Below are positions 58,813 through 62,254 of a stretch of 62,254 nt of DNA, one piece after another (the first letter of the stretch is position 1; each line of letters opens with the position of its first letter). The stretch covers positions 1 through 62,254 of the forward strand of contig CAKTZA010000013.1 in the NCBI GenBank assembly GCA_934635045.1. Direction: 5' to 3'. The notes beneath the pieces were generated by a model. It saw only the letters and a program-made list of their open reading frames with translations. It had not been told where the DNA came from and made no database searches. The stretch comes from an uncultured Kiritimatiellota bacterium. GTDB lineage: Bacteria > Verrucomicrobiota > Kiritimatiellia > RFP12 > UBA1067. Made by a program: the position numbers and the translations under genes.

Positions 58813-61800
58813 TCAGCGTACGAGGAGCAGCGCGCCGGGCCTGCCGAAGCTGACGCACAGGCGGCGCCCGACAAGCCGCAGCTGCGGACGGACCTCCGCC
58901 GCAAACGTGCGGCCGCCGAAGTCGAGGACGACGTCCGCCAGCCCGTCGGCCGAGCCAACCGTGCCGAGGACAAGCTTGTCGCCCAGCCGCACCGCCTGGT
59001 CGAAGCCACGCACGGAGATCCGCGCGCCCGCCGCGAACGACAGCCGCCCCGACAGCGCAATCGGGTCGACGACCGCCCCCGCCTCGACCGTGAACGACAT
59101 CTGCGCCGCGCGCCCGTACGCGAGGTCGCCGACGAGCGTCGCCCGCGCCGCCTTCGCAGGCAGTTCCGCCAGTTCCGCGTCCGCCTTGCCGAACCACTTC
59201 TTCAAGAGGTAGTTACGCGTCGCAGTCTTCTCGCGGTCGGAGAGCGGACGCTCGAAGACGATGATCTCGCCGAGGCGGAAGCCGCCCTGCGCATAGTCGC
59301 CGAAGGCGTTCCCCAGCATGTTGGCCATGCAGCCGCCCGCCGTGTGCAGCTCGACGAGATCGTAGCCGCCGCTCGGCGCCCACTGGCCAACGGCCTCCTG
59401 CCGTTCGCCGTTGACCCAAAGCTCGCCGTTCTTCACGTTCGGACACGCCGCGCCGAACAGCGGCGTCGCGACCATAATCCTGTCGTAGCTGCCGCTGCGC
59501 AGGAAGTCGTTCGCGCTGGCGAAGCTCGCGAAGTCGCGGCCTTCGACATTGGAACGGATCGGGTCGCGCGAACTGCATCCGAGCGGCTGGCCGCCGCCCG
59601 CCTGCGACCCGTAGACGAGATAGACCGCGCGGATGTTCGTGAGCGTACGCGAAAGGCCGAGCGTCCGCGCCTCGACGTCCTTTCTCTCCGCCGTCGCGCC
59701 GCCATTGTCCCAGCCGCCATGAAACGCGCCGAAGTCGACCACGGGACGCCCGTTGCAGAGGGCCTCCGCCGCGTCGTTGAGAAACGGCTTCTTCGTCGTG
59801 TAGTTGCCCTCGCGCGACTGCAGCGCGGCAATCCGGCCCGACCGATCCGTCCAGTTCCAGACGAAGTTCGTCGTGACGTCCTCGCCCGTGCGGACGAACA
59901 GGAGCGAAGCCGCGTCGCTTGCGTCCAGCCGCAGCGACGGATTCGCCGCGACCTCGCAGGCGGACGACACGTCCGGGCCGTCGACGACCGCGAGACGGCC
60001 GCCCCGCACCTCCAGCCCGGACGAAAGGTCCGCCCCCGCGACGACGGCAAGCGTGCCCGCGCCCGTCTTCGCCGCCGGGCCGTCCGTCGCAAGCGAGCCG
60101 ACCGTCAGGGTCGCGCCCTCGGCCACGTCCACGGTCGCCGCCGCGCCGTCCGCGCCGCCCACGACGAGGTTCTGCACCGTCGGCACACCCGCATCGTCCG
60201 CATAGCCCGCCGGGACGCGGCCCAGCCACTTCTTCATCAGGTAGGCGACCGCATCGCGGATCGCCTCGTCCGGCAGCGCACCGCCCCAGCCCAGCACCTC
60301 GCCAAGCCGCAGGCCGCCGGCGCGCGACGCACTGGCCGCGCCGAGCAGCAACTTGAAATCCCCGTTATCGCCCGGGCCTCCCGGCATCCGCCACGCGACG
60401 ACCTGCCACGCCGGCGCCTCGTTGCCGGCCCTGTCCTTGTCCACCAGATGTCCGTTCACCCAGACATCGCCCGCGTCGTTCGGCACCTGCGCTCCTTTCC
60501 CCTCGAACGCGAAATCGCTGACGTAAACCGAAGCCGTGTCCAGCAGGCGGCTGAGAGCCGCCGCATGCCATTCGTCATCGCTGTTGAGATTTTGCGGCAT
60601 GTAGTGCCGGAACATCCTGGACATGACGTTGCCGCCGCCGTACATGCGCGCATCGACGACCGCGACGACCGTCTGGTACGCGCGCGACGGCTCAAACGAC
60701 AGGTACTTGCCGGACGCGCCGTAGCGCCCGAAATCCAGGATGTCGCGCCCTGCGCCGAGCGCGTCACGGACGCGCGTCGGACGACGTGCCGCGTCCGTCT
60801 GCACGACACGATTCGTCTCTTCGCCCGTCACCGCGTAGGCGGCCGTGTTCGCCCATGCACTCACCGCATCGCCGTCTTCCAGCGTCAGCGCGTCCGCGTC
60901 AGACGGATCGAGGTGCAGCGTCAGGTAAGGCGCGAGCCGGTCGAACGTCGGCACGGCCTTGGCGCCCGTGGCCTTCAGCGTACCCGCGCGCACGGCCAGC
61001 CGTCCGCCGAAGTTCTCCGCCGTGCCGACCGCCAGCACACCCGCACCCGTCTTCGCGACCGTCGGACCCGTGCCGTTGCCGCGCCCGCCGTCGAGGCGTT
61101 CCAGCGTCAGCGTCTCGTCCGCCGGCACATCGAGCGTCACCGTCTGCGGGGCGTCCGACGGATTGGACCCCGAACTGCCCAGCGCCAACCAGGCGACAGA
61201 CGCCTGCCCGTCCTGCCCGGCCGTGTCGCGACCGAGCCACTTGCGCTCCAGGTAGGCGACCAGTTCGCGCGTTTCGGCTTCCGTCAGCACGCGGTCGAAG
61301 ACCAGCAGCTCGGCGATCTTCTGCCCGCCCGACGACACGAACTCGTCCGTGTTGTCGATATTGCCCATGCCAACGCCGTACGACGTGAGCGTCGCCGCCG
61401 AGGGATTCGCCGCGACCACCTGCCAGAGGCCGTTCCACCGGGCCTTGTCCGGCGCATTCTGCGTCGGCCCTGTCCAGACGCTCCCGTACTTGAGGTCGCC
61501 GGCCACATTGTTCTTGACGAGCGGGAACCGAAGGCCAACGCCGTTTTGGCTGCGTCCTTCGGCATCTTTCCCATAGGCGACAAAACGCTGAAATGACTTG
61601 CCTGCCAACAAGTTGCCCGCGCCTTCGTCCGACTTGTAGACGCCGACGACCGAACCGATGTTCGTGAGGACGTTCTGACGCTCGCCCGAATAGCCGCCCT
61701 GTGTCCACGGCACGGGAATCGCGTTGAAGAAGAGCCCCTTCTTTGAATTCGACGCGCCGAAGTCGAGGCAGTCGGTGCCCAGTTCCGCGTCGCGCACGAG

Positions 61801-62175
61801 CGCACCCGGCCGAATCGCGTTCTGCGGATGGCTTGAATAGTAGATGCCGTAGGCGCCGTAGTAGTGCAAGTCCTCGACCAAATCGTCCGGGTCGCCGACC
61901 GTCAGGTAACGGTCGCCCACGCGCGACGGCACCTTTGTGACCGAGCCGTCGTCCGCAACCGTCCAGCCGTTCGTCTGCGAGCAGTCGAATGCGAAGAGGA
62001 GCGAACCGGCAACCCACGCGGGCTCGGCGGTTGCTTTCGGCGTCTCGACGCGATAGGCCTTGTCGCCGCCCACGAACTGGCGGTAGCCGTTCGTGAGTAC
62101 GGTGACGTCCGGCGTGTCGGCAAGGCCGCGCCCAACGACGCCGCACAGCGCCACGCAACCAACAGACAGGATCAT
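58813..62175 (-). CDS. Giant secreted protein with three LamG-like jelly-roll modules
   Basis: Exported protein of about 1120 residues; hydrophobic N-terminus ILSVGCVALCGVVGRGLA. Three modules recur: starts at LLFAFDCSQTNGW (~54), LTLHLDPSDADALTL (~418) and SLRLDASDAASLLFV (~745). Each ends in a helix xxERxxxxYLxxKW: LVAYLERKWLGRD (~315), AVAYLMKKWLGR (~650), TRNYLLKKWFGKA (~993). Beta-rich linkers (LTVGSLATDGPAAKTGAGTL) resemble autotransporter-associated strands. It has the same architecture as the protein at 31182-34865, and the C-terminus is GRPGALLLVR. The ATG 62175 is uncertain: the frame stays open to the window edge and a group II intron ends 6 bases upstream, so the true 5' part may be in an exon beyond. 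Confidence 0.75.
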   Translation of the reverse strand: MILSVGCVALCGVVGRGLADTPDVTVLTNGYRQFVGGDKAYRVETPKATAEPAWVAGSLLFAFDCSQTNGWTVADDGSVTKVPSRVGDRYLTVGDPDDLVEDLHYYGAYGIYYSSHPQNAIRPGALVRDAELGTDCLDFGASNSKKGLFFNAIPVPWTQGGYSGERQNVLTNIGSVVGVYKSDEGAGNLLAGKSFQRFVAYGKDAEGRSQNGVGLRFPLVKNNVAGDLKYGSVWTGPTQNAPDKARWNGLWQVVAANPSAATLTSYGVGMGNIDNTDEFVSSGGQKIAELLVFDRVLTEAETRELVAYLERKWLGRDTAGQDGQASVAWLALGSSGSNPSDAPQTVTLDVPADETLTLERLDGGRGNGTGPTVAKTGAGVLAVGTAENFGGRLAVRAGTLKATGAKAVPTFDRLAPYLTLHLDPSDADALTLEDGDAVSAWANTAAYAVTGEETNRVVQTDAARRPTRVRDALGAGRDILDFGRYGASGKYLSFEPSRAYQTVVAVVDARMYGGGNVMSRMFRHYMPQNLNSDDEWHAAALSRLLDTASVYVSDFAFEGKGAQVPNDAGDVWVNGHLVDKDRAGNEAPAWQVVAWRMPGGPGDNGDFKLLLGAASASRAGGLRLGEVLGWGGALPDEAIRDAVAYLMKKWLGRVPAGYADDAGVPTVQNLVVGGADGAAATVDVAEGATLTVGSLATDGPAAKTGAGTLAVVAGADLSSGLEVRGGRLAVVDGPDVSSACEVAANPSLRLDASDAASLLFVRTGEDVTTNFVWNWTDRSGRIAALQSREGNYTTKKPFLNDAAEALCNGRPVVDFGAFHGGWDNGGATAERKDVEARTLGLSRTLTNIRAVYLVYGSQAGGGQPLGCSSRDPIRSNVEGRDFASFASANDFLRSGSYDRIMVATPLFGAACPNVKNGELWVNGERQEAVGQWAPSGGYDLVELHTAGGCMANMLGNAFGDYAQGGFRLGEIIVFERPLSDREKTATRNYLLKKWFGKADAELAELPAKAARATLVGDLAYGRAAQMSFTVEAGAVVDPIALSGRLSFAAGARISVRGFDQAVRLGDKLVLGTVGSADGLADVVLDFGGRTFAAEVRPQLRLVGRRLCVSFGRPGALLLVR

Positions 62176-62181
62176 CGCCTT

Positions 62182-62254
62182 GTAGAGTAGAGACCCACGC
62201 CTCGGCTTCGCCGATGCGACTTCCCCCTCATCAAACCGGACGTGCGGATTTCCC
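62182..62254 (-). mobile_element. Group II intron, 3' end (domain V part and domain VI), cut by the window edge
   Basis: On the minus strand the window opens with GGGAAATCCGCACGTCCGG followed by TTTGATGAGGGGG. This is the 3' half of a bacterial group II intron domain V (its translation GNPHVRFDEG is a familiar false peptide). A domain VI-like hairpin (TCGGC-GAA-GCCGA) follows, then the pyrimidine-rich end TCTCTACTCTAC, where splicing would occur near 62182. The intron body and any reverse transcriptase would lie to the right of the window. Confidence 0.75.

Noticed and set aside
62182..62254. Coding extension GNPHVRFDEG of the jelly-roll protein
   Set aside because: This peptide is the translation of group II intron domain V, so it should not be part of the protein unless splicing fails.

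Overview
The window looks like a chromosomal segment of a GC-rich bacterium of the PVC superphylum, most likely Kiritimatiellota/Verrucomicrobiota from an anaerobic gut or similar habitat. This is inference: it rests on the many secreted carbohydrate-active enzymes without SusC/SusD, the paired DUF4838 and DUF6067-like proteins, the giant jelly-roll and beta-helix proteins, LPS genes (waaA), and an outer-membrane protein and secretin that indicate a Gram-negative envelope. Apart from a 48-codon fragment at the left edge, every gene I can support lies on the minus strand, so the text below follows transcription from high to low coordinates within each region.

Left part (1-21.6 kb): mostly housekeeping. 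An AraC-family C-terminus (+) converges on trpS. Then come queD-chrA, an XylR-like regulator, and a set of gtrA, secretin, DUF481 and B12/radical-SAM genes. These are followed by a DciA-like gene, prfB, an ABC exporter behind tRNA-Arg, a LolA-like/AsmA-like/alpha-L-fucosidase operon, a NahK-like kinase, neuD-waaA, an rRNA-type methyltransferase, rpmI-rplT and ruvA.

Middle (21.6-53.8 kb): a polysaccharide-degradation region of three adjoining transcription units. (i) eda, GH16, MFS transporter and ruvA (24.4 to 21.0 kb). (ii) A creatinase-like M24 protein, creatininase, a GH20-like protein, a large three-module jelly-roll protein, a CBM9+DUF6067-like protein, a GH36-like enzyme and a Tat lipoprotein of GH27/36 type (39.2 to 24.5 kb). 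(iii) A GH42-like enzyme, a beta-helix protein, DUF4838, a GntR-LacI-type regulator, two small secreted beta-sandwich proteins, a second DUF4838 and a second GH36-like enzyme (53.8 to 39.4 kb), closed by a strong terminator. Galactosidase families (GH36, GH42), a fucosidase, a GH16 and a 2-keto-3-deoxy-phosphosugar aldolase point towards a galactose- and fucose-containing polymer, but the substrate cannot be read from the sequence.

Right part (53.8-62.25 kb): an M3 oligopeptidase and a phosphoglycerate dehydrogenase behind tRNA-Gln, a dicarboxylate/amino-acid:cation symporter, and another giant three-module jelly-roll protein. The upstream side of that last gene carries the 3' end of a group II intron cut by the window edge.

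The most unusual signals are five. (1) A uniform extended -10 box (TGnTATAAT), often placed so close to the ATG that the mRNA must be leaderless. (2) Three dispersed repeat families that lie in frame inside conserved genes and encode extra peptide linkers. (3) A shared C-terminal G-x-(M/L)-L-(I/L)-V-R ending on the three giant secreted proteins. (4) A G17 plus (GT)8 tract in a short ORF that links two operon genes through ATGA overlaps on both sides. (5) The group II intron end abutting a gene start.
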